64,000 nt of DNA. Source: Vallitalea okinawensis (lineage in GTDB: Bacteria; Bacillota; Clostridia; Lachnospirales; PQDH01). The notes below the pieces were generated by a model, which did no database searches, was not told where the DNA came from, and saw only the letters and a program-made list of their open reading frames with translations. Shown in pieces: positions 44,502-53,216 of this stretch (position 1 is its first letter; every line of letters starts with the position of its first letter). The DNA is taken from the NCBI RefSeq assembly GCF_002964605.1, contig NZ_PQDH01000003.1:656796-720795 (forward strand), written 5' to 3'. The position numbers and the translations under genes are program-made.

Positions 44502-45118
44502 TTCCCAGGCTCTCTTAATAAGTATGTAGCAATAAATTTATTAATGTGGTGTGATAATTCTTTCTGGTTTTCTTTTCTTTGAGTATGAGTTAGTTCAGCT
44601 TGGTAGTGACCTGTACTTGGTTCTATCTGTATTGAGTTCAATGGCTCGCCTGCTGTAACTTTTTTGCAGACCAGTGAAGTAAACATGGTTTCTCTATCCA
44701 AAGTAGTTGAATAGATTTCATTATGTGAGATAACCAATGTTATACCTATTTTCCAAACTCTTTTACTTCCTCCACCACATTTTTTTAATTCCTCAATATA
44801 ATAATTAAGCATTTCTTCATCGGAAGCTTCGCTATCATCACCATAAATTCTTCTTACCCTAGTTCCTGGTTGTTTATCAGCTGGGAATTTATCAATGTAT
44901 AATCCAGTATCTATCGATAAAGTTGGTATATTGGAATACTTATAATATCCTATTGCTTTAATTCTAGAATTCTCTACAGGGTTGTTACCATTCTCTTTAA
45001 TCTTTATTGTAATGCCTAGATCATCTAAACTTAATATTTCTACTTGTAAATCATTCAATATTTGTTTGATATACTCTTTTCTTGTTTCATTCTTTGTTCC
45101 CAAAAGTAATCTAGTCAT
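44492..45118 (-). CDS. Ham1/RdgB-type non-canonical purine NTP pyrophosphatase
   Basis: 208 residues. LLLGTKNETRKEYIKQIL opens the family fold, followed by NPVENSRIKAIGYYKY, LSIDTGLYIDKFPADKQPGT and RVRRIYGDDS. The conserved GTKN, the Asn-Ser/Ala-Lys and the DTGL blocks of inosine/xanthosine triphosphatases are all present. It would cleanse the nucleotide pool of ITP/XTP. Its last four residues (GNIR) and TAA stop come from the R'' box of the following attC. ATG at 45118. Confidence 0.85.
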   Translation of the reverse strand: MTRLLLGTKNETRKEYIKQILNDLQVEILSLDDLGITIKIKENGNNPVENSRIKAIGYYKYSNIPTLSIDTGLYIDKFPADKQPGTRVRRIYGDDSEASDEEMLNYYIEELKKCGGGSKRVWKIGITLVISHNEIYSTTLDRETMFTSLVCKKVTAGEPLNSIQIEPSTGHYQAELTHTQRKENQKELSHHINKFIATYLLREPGNIR

Positions 45119-45175
45119 TCTTAAACTCCTCTCACCGGTTTATTTACCCCAGAGAAATACTTGGTAGGAAATGTA

Positions 45176-45263
45176 CTATAACGTTTCGGATTTGCGATTT
45201 TTCCCAACCTTAAAAGGAGGCGCTCATGCCCTGACAAGGGCTAATGTACCGAGTGTTCTGACT
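45176..45263 (-). repeat. attC fragment (R' half, type A)
   Basis: R' CTATAACGTTTCGGATTTGC, CCCAACCTTAAAAGGAGG, and the GCCCTGACAAGGGCTAATG hairpin followed by ACCGAGTGTTCTGAC. The distal half is missing. Confidence 0.82.
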
Positions 45264-45294
45264 TGTATATAACATTCTATCCAATAAATTTATT

Positions 45295-45894
45295 TTATAT
45301 TGGATTTATTATTTCTATTTCATTAATTACTCTTTCACCCTTTTCATCTATCACTAGTGCAGAACTTTCTGGTAGTCCTATTACTTTATTGTTTGACTTC
45401 AATGCGATGTTCTTTAGTCTTGAATATTCATCGTTAGTATAATGAGGGCATATAGAGTATTTAACTATTCCTAACCCTTTTGTATCTTTCAATCCAATAA
45501 TATCATCACTATTTGCGGTTTTTATATCTTCTCCAAATACTACCGCTCCAGCACTGTTACCTACAAATATCTTTTCTTTATACTTCTTTTCTATAAACCT
45601 CGAAAACCCTGATGTATTTATAATATTCATTAATTTATATGTATTACCACCTGCAATAAAAATAACTTTAGCCCTATTAGCAATCTCCCAACCATTACAT
45701 AAATCAATAGGAAGAATATTAGTTAACCTATAATTCGCCATTTGTTTTTTGAAAAAATCTAAATATTCTTTTTCTGATCTAACTGTAGCTGCTGGAACAA
45801 ATCCTATTAAATCTTCTTTACTTATAAGCTTAATCCACTCTTTATCAATTACTTTAGACTCAGGATAGTATGAGCCTCCATTTAAAACAATCAT
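45295..45894 (-). CDS. Peptidase S51 family protein (PepE-like)
   Basis: 199 residues. IFIAGGNTYKLMNIINTSG marks the substrate-binding turn. The nucleophile elbow VGNSAGAVV has Ser114, and ICPHYTNDEYSRLKNIAL holds His151. GLPESSALVIDEKGERV ends the domain. This is the class I glutamine-amidotransferase-like fold of the S51 family (aspartyl dipeptidase and cyanophycinase). Cytosolic. It lies between two half attC sites. Confidence 0.86.
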   Translation of the reverse strand: MIVLNGGSYYPESKVIDKEWIKLISKEDLIGFVPAATVRSEKEYLDFFKKQMANYRLTNILPIDLCNGWEIANRAKVIFIAGGNTYKLMNIINTSGFSRFIEKKYKEKIFVGNSAGAVVFGEDIKTANSDDIIGLKDTKGLGIVKYSICPHYTNDEYSRLKNIALKSNNKVIGLPESSALVIDEKGERVINEIEIINPI

Positions 45895-45929
45895 AACTCT
45901 TGATCTTCCCTTTCATTATACTATAGTAT

Positions 45930-45993
45930 AGCATGTGCCAATAGGCTTAATGACCCTCGTACGAACATTATGCAAATGCATTGTTAGGCCAAG
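45930..45993 (-). repeat. attC fragment (R'' half, type A)
   Basis: CAATAGGCTTAATGACCCTC, GTACGAACATTATGCAAATG and R'' GTTAGGC at 45983. The R' half is missing. Confidence 0.8.
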
Positions 45994-46014
45994 TAAACTA
46001 CGAAATCCACAACT

Positions 46015-46683
46015 CTAATTTTTAAGGATTTTTAGTGACTCTAAAGCATTGTAAATTCTAATGTCATTCCTATTATCTTCAACACCCACAGGATTAAGAG
46101 TAATTCTTACACCATCTGAACGGTCAATCATTACTGCTCCAATCGGAAGAAAGGAAGAATATATAGATTGATTATAATATCCATCATATATCAATTCATT
46201 ATCGATATAAACTATAAACTTATCCCTAGATCCAGTATCAAATATTTTGCTCCCACCTATCCTGTTATTATCCATTGTGTTTGAAATACTCTCATGAAAA
46301 ATGAGGGTAACCCCTGTTCCTGAGTTAGAATTTGTGCTTTTGTCCTCATTGTTACTGTTAAGTTCCTTATATTTATCAATGTAGCCTTCCTTGAAGACTA
46401 TTGTATGGGTACTCCAGTCATAATAATCTATATTATCATCTGTAAACAACGGCTCACTGCTGACCATATATTCATCTGAATTTTTCTCGACTGCATTATA
46501 AAATTCAATAGTATGCTTTGTGTCTTTATCAACTTTACTTTTACAACTTAAAATAATACATACTAGCAATATTAAAACGCAAAATAGAATCGCTATACGC
46601 CTTATAAATTCCCTCCCACTTCTTATACCAGTAGCAATAAATTTAAAATTAATCAAAAAACTTCCCCTTATAAAAATTCTCAT
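46015..46683 (-). CDS. Lipoprotein or membrane-anchored protein, unknown function
   Basis: Up to 222 residues. A strong hydrophobic stretch IAILFCVLILLVCIILSC ends in a lipobox-like ILSC. The ATG at 46683 places it unusually late, so translation may begin at a non-ATG codon after GGGAGGGAA near 46610. The mature part is Asn/Asp/Ser-rich with HTIEFYNAVEKNS and DDNIDYYDWSTHTIVF. The reading frame overlaps the end of the TIGR04076 gene by 35 bases, suggesting a coupled pair in one cassette. Confidence 0.6.
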   Translation of the reverse strand: MRIFIRGSFLINFKFIATGIRSGREFIRRIAILFCVLILLVCIILSCKSKVDKDTKHTIEFYNAVEKNSDEYMVSSEPLFTDDNIDYYDWSTHTIVFKEGYIDKYKELNSNNEDKSTNSNSGTGVTLIFHESISNTMDNNRIGGSKIFDTGSRDKFIVYIDNELIYDGYYNQSIYSSFLPIGAVMIDRSDGVRITLNPVGVEDNRNDIRIYNALESLKILKN

Positions 46684-46996
46684 TCCTAAGTTTCTTTGCC
46701 GTCAGCCTAAACATAACGCAGCCATCTGGACATACAATATCTTTGCTATATTTGCTAGTTCCGCCGATATTCTCTAAATCTCCACCGCTTCTGACAGCCT
46801 CCATAATTGGAAACATAATCATCATTGCTTTGGAGCAAATACCCTGTCCATCTGTATTTACAGGACAGCCATAGGTGCAGGTATACTTATCTCCGACTTC
46901 CTCGCCATTTCGGCAATACCGCTCTGTGTGGTCACCACGCAGAAACCCTATTACCTCGATTTCCCATTCATACTCCTCATCATACCATTTTTTCAT
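46649..46996 (-). CDS. TIGR04076-family Cys-rich protein
   Basis: 115 residues from the ATG at 46996, with GGAGG upstream. The upstream in-frame ATG at 47029 is less well placed. Conserved Cys positions are ERYCRNGEEVGDKYTCTYGC, GQGICSKAMM and IVCPDGCVMFRL, as in the TIGR04076 family, a small protein of unknown function that probably binds a metal or Fe-S cluster. Cytosolic. Followed by the lipoprotein gene with overlap. Confidence 0.82.
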   Translation of the reverse strand: MKKWYDEEYEWEIEVIGFLRGDHTERYCRNGEEVGDKYTCTYGCPVNTDGQGICSKAMMIMFPIMEAVRSGGDLENIGGTSKYSKDIVCPDGCVMFRLTAKKLRNENFYKGKFFD

Positions 46997-47074
46997 GATA
47001 AACCTCCAACTTGAAATTTGTCTACTCATTGTTTATAAATAATCTTTACGAAAATATTTAGGTGACCCCGACTA

Positions 47075-47095
47075 CTAATGATGTTAGACATGATG
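47075..47095 (-). repeat. attC remnant (R'' end)
   Basis: ATGATGTTAGACATGATG keeps an R'' box GTTAGAC and the GATG that follows. The rest of the site is not recognised. Confidence 0.45.
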
Positions 47096-47119
47096 CGTAA
47101 TTGTTGACTATTACGCATC
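47092..47119 (-). terminator. Hairpin overlapping the stop codon
   Basis: GATGCGTAAT-tgttgact-ATTACGCATC is a perfect 10-bp stem. The right arm includes the stop codon (TTA) of the gene at 47111. It has no T-run, so it may be part of the attC fold or a weak terminator. Confidence 0.5.
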
Positions 47120-47467
47120 TACTAAATATCTAACTGTCTTATTATTTTTTAATGCATAACTTATCTCACTACGTGTGCTTTCGCCTATATAACCATCTAC
47201 ATTGATTACAAATATTTCATCAGCCATATCTATTTTTCTTTTGTGCATATCGTCCAACATTTCTTTAGTTCCTTTAGTCCAAACTTCTTTATCACCTGAA
47301 TGACCAAACAGTCCTACAGAAATAACAATACAACCCTTTAATGTTAATTCTTTTTGCACTTCAAGAAATTTCTTTTTAAATCTAGTGCTCCCACACAGTG
47401 TTATAACCTTATAAGTTCTAATCATTTTATCACCATTGTCACAATCATAATCTCTTGGACATAACAT
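47111..47467 (-). CDS. Nucleoside 2-deoxyribosyltransferase-like protein
   Basis: 118 residues. VITLCGSTRFKKKFLEVQKE (loop binding the ribose), VGLFGHSGD, HKRKIDMADEIFVINVDGYI and GESTRSEISYALKNNKTVRY follow the DRTase-like family (DUF4406 / NDRT). The Glu in ESTRSEI is the likely nucleophile region. The first residues (MLCPRDYDCDNG) precede a second ATG at 47425, but only the ATG at 47467 has a strong AAAGGAGAG site. A leader hairpin (47496-47530) lies just upstream. Confidence 0.84.
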   Translation of the reverse strand: MLCPRDYDCDNGDKMIRTYKVITLCGSTRFKKKFLEVQKELTLKGCIVISVGLFGHSGDKEVWTKGTKEMLDDMHKRKIDMADEIFVINVDGYIGESTRSEISYALKNNKTVRYLVDA

Positions 47468-47495
47468 ATATTCTCTCTCCTTTGCAATTTATCTC

Positions 47496-47530
47496 AAAAA
47501 GGGGTGGTGTCCGCTCATAGACCCCCTTTT
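47496..47530 (-). promoter_or_regulatory. Leader hairpin with T-run
   Basis: On the minus strand AAAAGGGGGT ... ACCCCTTTTT forms a hairpin followed by a T-run, about 30 bases upstream of the ATG at 47467. It may be an attenuator or a terminator shielding the gene from upstream transcripts. Confidence 0.5.
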
Positions 47531-47681
47531 ATTAGGTTATTTCAAACCCCAAATTGTGTATCAATTTACTTTAGTAATATATCTCTTTGGAGTATTATTA
47601 GACCATTTCAAATGATAATATCATGTTAGAAATACTTTTTTTTACCCAAAAGAAATACCCCGAATTGAGTGATGTAATGTC

Positions 47682-47800
47682 TTATAACGTTACGTGTTGC
47701 CGACGTCTCTGAACCGGACACTCAGAGCCTTATTCACAGGCTGTGCTTGCACCTGGTGAAGGAATGTACATAGCGAACGGAAATATTTTGTTATCAGATG
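47682..47800 (-). repeat. attC site (type B)
   Basis: R' TTATAACGTTACGTGTTGCC, GACGTCTCTGAACCGGAC, tip CTGTGCTTGCACCTGG, GTACATAGCGAACGGAAA and R'' GTTATCA. Its flank holds the leader motif ACCCCGAATTGAGTGATG. Confidence 0.92.
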
Positions 47801-47913
47801 TTACCTCACTCAGCTTTGAAGCTAATCCCTAACAGTTTTTTAAGTCTTATGAGAAAATGCAACATTATCGTATTATTTTAAGGAAACCGCTCACTAATCA
47901 ATCTTCTTACTTT

Positions 47914-48294
47914 TTAAAATTCCTTTTCCAACCTTCTCTTTAAAATTCCATATGTCAGTGCAAATAACCCTATTAACATAAATCCAACCCCAAAATATAC
48001 CCCTATTTCCCAAGGAAGTATTGCAGGTGGAAAAGCAGAGTCTATTGGTGGATTAAATATTATTGAAAACCAACTCCATCCATAACCAATAAAGAACAAA
48101 GAACCGATTATATTTAAAAGTATATTCTTTCTAAAACTCAGTAACCATGCTGATGCAAGGTTTGATGTTATAAAAACTGCAGCACGTCCCCATTCAATTG
48201 ACCCAACTTGTAATCCTATTAATATTATGAATAAAACCAAATAAGATGGTATTAATAGAAAAACAAACATAACTTTTCGATTATTTCTTAGCAT
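47914..48294 (-). CDS. Small membrane protein, unknown function
   Basis: 126 residues from the ATG at 48294, with AAGGAGAT seven bases upstream. The in-frame ATG at 48345 is poorer. Four helices (about 10-30, 34-52, 56-74, 90-112) with conserved-looking FSIIFNPPIDSAFPPAILPW between helices 3 and 4. Ends in GILKRRLEKEF. No family recognised. A small palindrome (CAGCTTTGAAGCT) lies downstream, close to R''. Confidence 0.7.
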   Translation of the reverse strand: MLRNNRKVMFVFLLIPSYLVLFIILIGLQVGSIEWGRAAVFITSNLASAWLLSFRKNILLNIIGSLFFIGYGWSWFSIIFNPPIDSAFPPAILPWEIGVYFGVGFMLIGLFALTYGILKRRLEKEF

Positions 48295-48512
48295 TAGTTC
48301 ATCTCCTTTTTCACTTAGCACAGGAACTGTCTCCTTTGCGTGCACTATATTTAAAACAATTTATAGCTTTCTGGAAAATATCTAAAACATTAATAAAAAA
48401 TCTTGATTTCCCCTTACTTATTCTTCTATTTAAAATCTACTACCTAATAATTTCGTAAATTAAAGGTTCTAATGACTTTAAAGGAATACCCCGAAATGAG
48501 TGAGGTAATTTC

Positions 48513-48689
48513 TTATAACGTTCCGGATTTGCGATGTTTCCCAACCTTTAGAAGGAGGTACTCATGCCACGATCGTGGCTAATGTGCCGACTGTCGCGAC
48601 GCGCTTAGGTTGGAGAATATCTGAGGGCATATCCCAAGAAGCTTTATGACCCTCGCCCGAACCTTGTGCAAATGTTTTGTTATACGAAG
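48513..48689 (-). repeat. attC site (type A)
   Basis: R' TTATAACGTTCCGGATTTGC, stem CCAACCTTTAG / CTTAGGTTGG, tip CACGATCGTGGCTAATG, TATGACCCTCGCCCGAACC and R'' GTTATAC. R'' is an exact complement of the R' box GTATAAC at 49583. Confidence 0.93.
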
Positions 48690-48747
48690 TCGAAACCGAA
48701 CTTACATTTTTATCTTTTAATCGACATTTTGGCATAATATAATTTAA

Positions 48748-48769
48748 GGTCCCCAATAAATTGGGAACC
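48748..48769 (-). terminator. Terminator-like hairpin after the Fic gene
   Basis: GGTCCCCAA-TAAA-TTGGGAACC, nine-base arms with one mismatch, five bases beyond the Fic stop codon in the direction of transcription. Confidence 0.5.
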
Positions 48770-48774
48770 ATAAT

Positions 48775-49503
48775 TTATACCAAACTTAAATATAAATCCA
48801 AGCTATTTTCAACCTCATCTTTTATTAAGTTCTCGAAATCCTCATAATTACCTGTTATATGAGCTTTATCAAATGCTTCATAATACTCTACTCTATTTTT
48901 GTTTTTAATAACAATTGGTGGATAACCTGCTTTCATAAGTTCTAAATTAAGAAGTAATCTAGCAGTTCTCCCATTACCATCTATAAAAGGATGAATCTTT
49001 ACGAATTCACCATGTACTCTTGTAGCTCTTGCGATAGGATGTAATTCTTTTGCCTCATTTGAGTGATACCATACTATAAAATCTCTCATTAACTCACTTA
49101 ATACTAGGAAATCTGGTGGTATATGTACGGCACCAGCTATGATCACATTTTGATCTCTATACTTCCCAGCATATTCATCATTAATTCCTTTTAATACTAG
49201 ACCGTGAATCGTTATAATTTGCCACTCTGAAAACTCTTCTCGTTTCTTTACGATATCTTCAACATACAAAATTGCTTCTTTATGATTTATAACTTCAAGA
49301 TGCTCTCTTAATGTCTTTCCTCCTATAGTAACTCCCTCTAATACAACTTTAGTCTCTACAAGAGTTAAAGTATTACCTTCAATAGCATTAGAATTGTATG
49401 TCCAATCAAGAAGTAATTTCTCTCTAATACTCTGAACTGTTCCTGCTGGAAGTGGTCTACGGTTGTCCAATTTATCTTTCTTAACATCTACTTCTCTAAA
49501 CAC
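48775..49503 (-). CDS. Fic-domain protein (class II)
   Basis: 242 residues. The catalytic motif VKIHPFIDGNGRTARLLLNL has HPFIDGNGR at residues 171-179, all positions intact. The N-terminal inhibitory helix TYNSNAIEGNTL fits [ST]xxxE[GN] (Ser38, Glu42), so activity is self-inhibited as in class II Fic proteins. It would transfer AMP from ATP to a protein, and the target is unknown. No antitoxin-like partner is adjacent. The cassette has exact matching borders. Confidence 0.9.
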   Translation of the reverse strand: MFREVDVKKDKLDNRRPLPAGTVQSIREKLLLDWTYNSNAIEGNTLTLVETKVVLEGVTIGGKTLREHLEVINHKEAILYVEDIVKKREEFSEWQIITIHGLVLKGINDEYAGKYRDQNVIIAGAVHIPPDFLVLSELMRDFIVWYHSNEAKELHPIARATRVHGEFVKIHPFIDGNGRTARLLLNLELMKAGYPPIVIKNKNRVEYYEAFDKAHITGNYEDFENLIKDEVENSLDLYLSLV

Positions 49504-49582
49504 TTAATCACCACATTTCCTTTTCTTTTCTTAATTTTACCCTATATCACCTTTAGTGTCTAGGAGATTAGGTTTCGATTTT

Positions 49583-49700
49583 GTATAACGTTCTGTATTC
49601 CAACGTCTCTGAATCTGACCCGCAAAGCCCTTCTTCCTGGCGGTGCTTACACCCGGTGAAGCGATGTGTGCAGCGAACGGAAATATTTTGTTAGGCTATA
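49583..49700 (-). repeat. attC site (type B)
   Basis: R' GTATAACGTTCTGTATTCC, GAATCTGACCCGCAAAGC, tip GGCGGTGCTTACACCC, GTGTGCAGCGAACGG and R'' GTTAGGC. R'' is an exact complement of the R' box GCCTAAC at 50846. Confidence 0.93.
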
Positions 49701-49774
49701 AAATTAATGGAAATTCCCAACACACCATTAAACTTATTAAATCATATTCTATATGTGCAAATTAATTTTTCACC

Positions 49775-50758
49775 TTACTGTTGAGTTACCGTTGATATAA
49801 ATTCTAATATTCTATCACAATACTCTTTGTCTTGTTCCATATTGATGAAATCGCAATCTTTAATTATAAAGTGTTCCCAAGAATCTCTTAACCACCATTC
49901 ACAATTGCTTGATGCTACTTTTAACAAACGATGCATATTCTCTGCTTGTACTTCAGAATCACCAGTACATGCAATTAGAAGAGCCGGTCTATTGTCCATA
50001 TTCCCTATTTGATTAATTGGTCTCATATCTTTAAACTCATCACCAAAAACTAATGTGAGATAAAAACTTGTTATGAGTTTCTCAATTTCACAAATGAAAG
50101 ATGGAATATTATATTCTATCATTGTGTCATAGACCACATCTTCAAAACTTGAGTAAGCAGACATAGCAATAAGACCATCTATATCTTTTAACGAACCAAA
50201 GGAATTAATTGCCACAGCACCGCCCATAGATACTCCATGAACAATAATTGGTAGATTATCATACTTTTCTTGTCCTTTAATATAATCAACTACTGCTTTA
50301 GTATCCAATACCTCTTTATAACCTAAACAAACCTCTTCCCCTTCACTATTTCCATGTCCTCTTACTTCTAGTAGTATAGATGCATAACCCTCATCTTTCA
50401 TCCATTTAGAATGCCCATAGAAATAAGTAACTGATGGTTGTCTAATTCCTGTTAAGTAAATAATAATCCCCTTTGGATTAGGAGTTAAAACTTCTGATAC
50501 CCATACCTTCAGCCCATCATCAGTTGTTAATTTCATCTCATTAACATTTAAGCCAAAGTCATTTGCATCATATATATGTTGTAATGGATTTTCAGATAAG
50601 TTTCCTTCATAGGTAACTTTTTGTTTTGATTGACTAATAATTATTATAGGTATTATAAATAACACAATTATTGATAAAACCAATATACCAATAAATACAT
50701 TTTTTATTCTCTCGATCCGTATCTTGCAAAATATTGTAGCATTCAAGTTATTTTTCAT
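49775..50758 (-). CDS. Membrane-anchored alpha/beta hydrolase
   Basis: 327 residues. An N-terminal membrane helix (about residues 21-42) anchors the protein. The hydrolase domain carries IIIYLTGIRQPSV (oxyanion), EVRGHGNSEG, the nucleophile elbow HGVSMGGA with Ser177, ALLIACTGDSEVQAENMHRL (acid) and SWEHFIIKDCDFI (His). It is likely oriented with the domain on the outside. Its substrate may be a lipid or acylated compound. Single-gene cassette with matching borders. Confidence 0.85.
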   Translation of the reverse strand: MKNNLNATIFCKIRIERIKNVFIGILVLSIIVLFIIPIIIISQSKQKVTYEGNLSENPLQHIYDANDFGLNVNEMKLTTDDGLKVWVSEVLTPNPKGIIIYLTGIRQPSVTYFYGHSKWMKDEGYASILLEVRGHGNSEGEEVCLGYKEVLDTKAVVDYIKGQEKYDNLPIIVHGVSMGGAVAINSFGSLKDIDGLIAMSAYSSFEDVVYDTMIEYNIPSFICEIEKLITSFYLTLVFGDEFKDMRPINQIGNMDNRPALLIACTGDSEVQAENMHRLLKVASSNCEWWLRDSWEHFIIKDCDFINMEQDKEYCDRILEFISTVTQQ

Positions 50759-50845
50759 TATTCTGTGTCCCTTTCATTATTCCCCTGTTATTTAATTACA
50801 TTAAAAAACTTATATAAATTTATGTATATAGTAATTAAATCTTTC

Positions 50846-51046
50846 GCCTAACGTTACGTGTTGCCGACGTAACTCAGCATTAGAGCGGAGGAGCTCATAT
50901 CACGCATGTGACTAATGTGCCGAGTGTCGCGATGCGCTTAGGTTGAGGAATGTGTGAGGGCATGACCTATTAGGAATCCCTCTTGGAAAACTCAAGAGGA
51001 TTTATGACCCCGCCCGATCCTTGCGACAATATGTTCTTATAGGATG
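50846..51046 (-). repeat. attC site (type A, longest)
   Basis: R' GCCTAACGTTACGTGTTGCC, AGCATTAGAGCGGAGGAGC, the TCACGCATGTGACTAATG tip, CTTAGGTTGAGGAATG and CCTATTAGGAATCCC. The R'' box reads TCTTATAGG, offset by one base from GTTATAG, and matches CTATAAC at 51784. Confidence 0.9.
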
Positions 51047-51311
51047 TTGTTAATTTCTCCAAATCTGCATGAGCACTTTTTTAAATGCCTATACACATTC
51101 TATCATTTAAAATCTAAGTTAAATCATTTTTATCTCAGTGTACATAATTAGAAAATTCACCTACATAAAATAATAGTAACACTGATCTGATCTCGAATTT
51201 AAAGCCACATTTATCAGATATGTTTTTTACTCGACAAACATAAAAGCAATATATTTCTTACCTTCAACTTCGCCTTATCTTTCATCTACAATAACTGCTA
51301 CCTTGAATTAT
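51047..51311. other. Decayed coding stretch, unassigned
   Basis: On the minus strand short frames with stops read AVIVDER, GEVEGKKYIAFMFVE and a few others. They may be the remains of a gene next to the SH3-like pseudogene. Too degraded to identify. Confidence 0.35.
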
Positions 51312-51653
51312 CTATCGCAATAATTCCAAACAATTCAATGGTACCCATCCTTGGATGGATTTATCGCTATTTTTGACTCCCTATACCCAACCATTTAGAT
51401 TTTTTTCACCCTGAATAATGTCACCAATAACTACATCAAATTCGTGTGCATTATAATCTTCTAACATAATACCATTCTCATCTATAATTTGTTTAGGAAT
51501 CCATCCACTATTCTAACCAGTATTACAGTATATCCAATTCGGCCAATCTCCTGCTGGATTAGACTCTTCGATAGGTGTTATAATATCTCCACGAAAAACT
51601 TTAACTGGTTTTCTTTTTTCAGCTTTTCTATCTGCTACTACTCTATAATTCAT
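51312..51653 (-). pseudogene. SH3-like domain gene with two in-frame TAG codons
   Basis: From the ATG at 51653 (GGGGAGAAG upstream) the frame reads MNYRVVADRKAEKRKPVKVF, RGDIITPIEESN and WPNWIYCN, then TAG at 51513-51515. It continues with SGWIPKQIIDENGIML up to NGWV, where TAG at 51381-51383 replaces an expected Trp, then GWVPLNCLEL to TAG at 51312. The GWxP elements identify two tandem SH3-like units. Both stops differ by one base from a sense codon, so this is a recently inactivated gene. Confidence 0.8.
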
Positions 51654-51783
51654 AGTCTTCTCCCCTGTCAATCCTATTTCACACCTTTGTGCAATTAACC
51701 TAATAATTTTAATCTCTAATGTCCTGTACTAATTATAATGTATTTACTCCAAAGTTCTTCTCTAAAATGGATAAATTAATATC

Positions 51784-51936
51784 CTATAACGTTCTGTGTT
51801 CCAGACGTTCCTGAACCGGACCTCATAGTCCTTCTCCTTGGTGCGCTTGCGCCGGTGAAGGAATGTATGAGGGCAATACCCAAGAGGTTTTTTGACACTC
51901 GCCCGAATGAATGTGAACACTTTGTTATGTGATGAT
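51784..51936 (-). repeat. attC site (type D)
   Basis: R' CTATAACGTTCTGTGTTCC, GAACCGGACCTCATAGTCC, tip GGTGCGCTTGCGCC, GAGGGCAATACCCAAGAGG, ACACTCGCCCGAATGAATG and R'' GTTATGT. R'' is an exact complement of the R' box ACATAAC at 52521. Confidence 0.92.
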
Positions 51937-51997
51937 GCATGCCGAAACTGTCGTTACCATAAAACCAATCTCTTAAGTTATAAATGTAGTTTATTAG

Positions 51998-52444
51998 TTA
52001 CGTAAAAGATTTAATATAATTCTTTTGGTCTTTTGTATAAATATACCCCTGTCGTTCGTAGAACCTATGTGCATCTATTCTACTTGGGTGTGTTAGAAGT
52101 TTAATACCAGAAAACTTATTACTTTTTGCCCAACATTCAAGGCTATCAATCAAAATACTGCCAATACCCTTATTTCTATACTTTTCTTTCACAATAAACC
52201 CTAAAATATTTATTAAAGAATCTGAGAACAGCAACTCATATGGACTTCCATGAATATATCCTATTACTTCACCGTTTAGCTCACTAACGAAAATTATATC
52301 TTTTGTATTGCTCAGAATTAATTCAATCCGTTTTTGTACTTTGTCTTCATGATACAAATTATATTTCGGGTTGAATTCTTTATTTAACAAATAAATATCC
52401 TTGTAATCCGTAGCTTTGATTTCTCTAATATTAATTTCTTTCAT
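51998..52444 (-). CDS. GNAT N-acetyltransferase
   Basis: 148 residues from the ATG at 52444, with AAGGAGATT upstream. Any longer frame runs into the attC to the right. The fold is marked by NIREIKATDYKDIYLLNKEF, LGFIVKEKYRNKGIGSILID (cofactor loop, near residue 90) and HPSRIDAHRFYERQGYIYTK. Standard small-molecule GNAT. Exact matching cassette borders. Confidence 0.9.
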   Translation of the reverse strand: MKEINIREIKATDYKDIYLLNKEFNPKYNLYHEDKVQKRIELILSNTKDIIFVSELNGEVIGYIHGSPYELLFSDSLINILGFIVKEKYRNKGIGSILIDSLECWAKSNKFSGIKLLTHPSRIDAHRFYERQGYIYTKDQKNYIKSFT

Positions 52445-52520
52445 TTTAATCTCCTTAACTCGTAACATTAAAATATTATATAGTAATAATATAAGTTTTT
52501 TGATCCTAACATGCACTTTT

Positions 52521-52692
52521 ACATAACGTTTCGCATCTGCGACGTTCCTGAACCAGACTCTAAATGAATACCGTCTTGGCGTGCTTGCACCGGTGAAGGA
52601 ATGTGGTGAGCCAGACCCGTTAGGAATCCATCGCAGGGTTGACCTAGGGGAATACCCTGCGAACCCTTGCGAAGATGCATTGTTAGATAAAG
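52521..52692 (-). repeat. attC site, mosaic of types B and E
   Basis: The R' half (ACATAACGTTTCGCATCTGC, GAACCAGACTCTAAATG, TGCTTGCACCGGTGAAGG) is of type B/D. The R'' half (GTGGTGAGCCAGACCC, GGGAATACCCTGCGAACCC, GAAGATGCATT, GTTAGAT) is of type E. Confidence 0.88.
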
Positions 52693-52712
52693 TTCTCCAA
52701 TAAGCTATCATG

Positions 52713-53213
52713 CTATTCTCCATAGTAATTCAAGTCCCACCATCTGAAAAATTCATCATAGATCTCTCCTGAAAACTCTTCAGTAACTAAAGTATCCTTA
52801 TTGAATACTTCTACTAATTCTCCATCTATAAAGTCTTCTACTCTCAAAGTATGTAAATGTTCCCCATATTCGTTTTCAAATGGATAACCGATATCAAAAT
52901 ATCTTATGCTAGTAAGTTTCGAGTCTATATATTTATAGTATCTCGTTTCGCTGGAAACTGCACTGTCTCTCCAAAACGCACTAACTATTTTAGTTTCTTC
53001 ATAGAATTGTGGTATCGAAAGCTCATTTAGCTCATATGATTCAACAAAACTTTCAGTTTGAATATCCCATATCCAAAATCTGCAATAATAATTGGCATTT
53101 CCTCTGTTATCAATATAATAGAAATCTAAATTTCCATCAAAATTTGCATCGACTATAGTCAAATCTCAAAACAATGTACCCAAAGTCGTATCTTCAATTA
53201 CTTGAACTGGAGT
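52713..53213 (-). pseudogene. 5'-truncated FG-GAP-like repeat protein gene
   Basis: The frame from 53162 reads DANFDGNLDFYYIDNRGNAN, a DxNxDGxxDxxY FG-GAP/VCBS-like unit, then QFYEETKIVSAFWRDSAVSS and a Trp-rich end. Upstream in the same frame PVQVIEDTTLGTLF precedes a TGA at the point where the protein should continue, and the coding part starts abruptly at the damaged R' arm of the attC at 53217. It is an N-terminally truncated, interrupted gene. Confidence 0.7.
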
Positions 53214-53216
53214 TTT

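Noticed and set aside
48562..48771. Minus-strand open frame of 69 codons containing NKTFAQGSGEGHKA
   Set aside because: It is translation of the type A attC at 48513, with no ribosome binding site. It resembles the tail of the Nudix protein only because both read the same attC.
51998..52723. Extended N-terminus of the GNAT protein at 52723
   Set aside because: The first 90 residues are translated attC and flank sequence; the ATG at 52444 with AAGGAGATT is the start.
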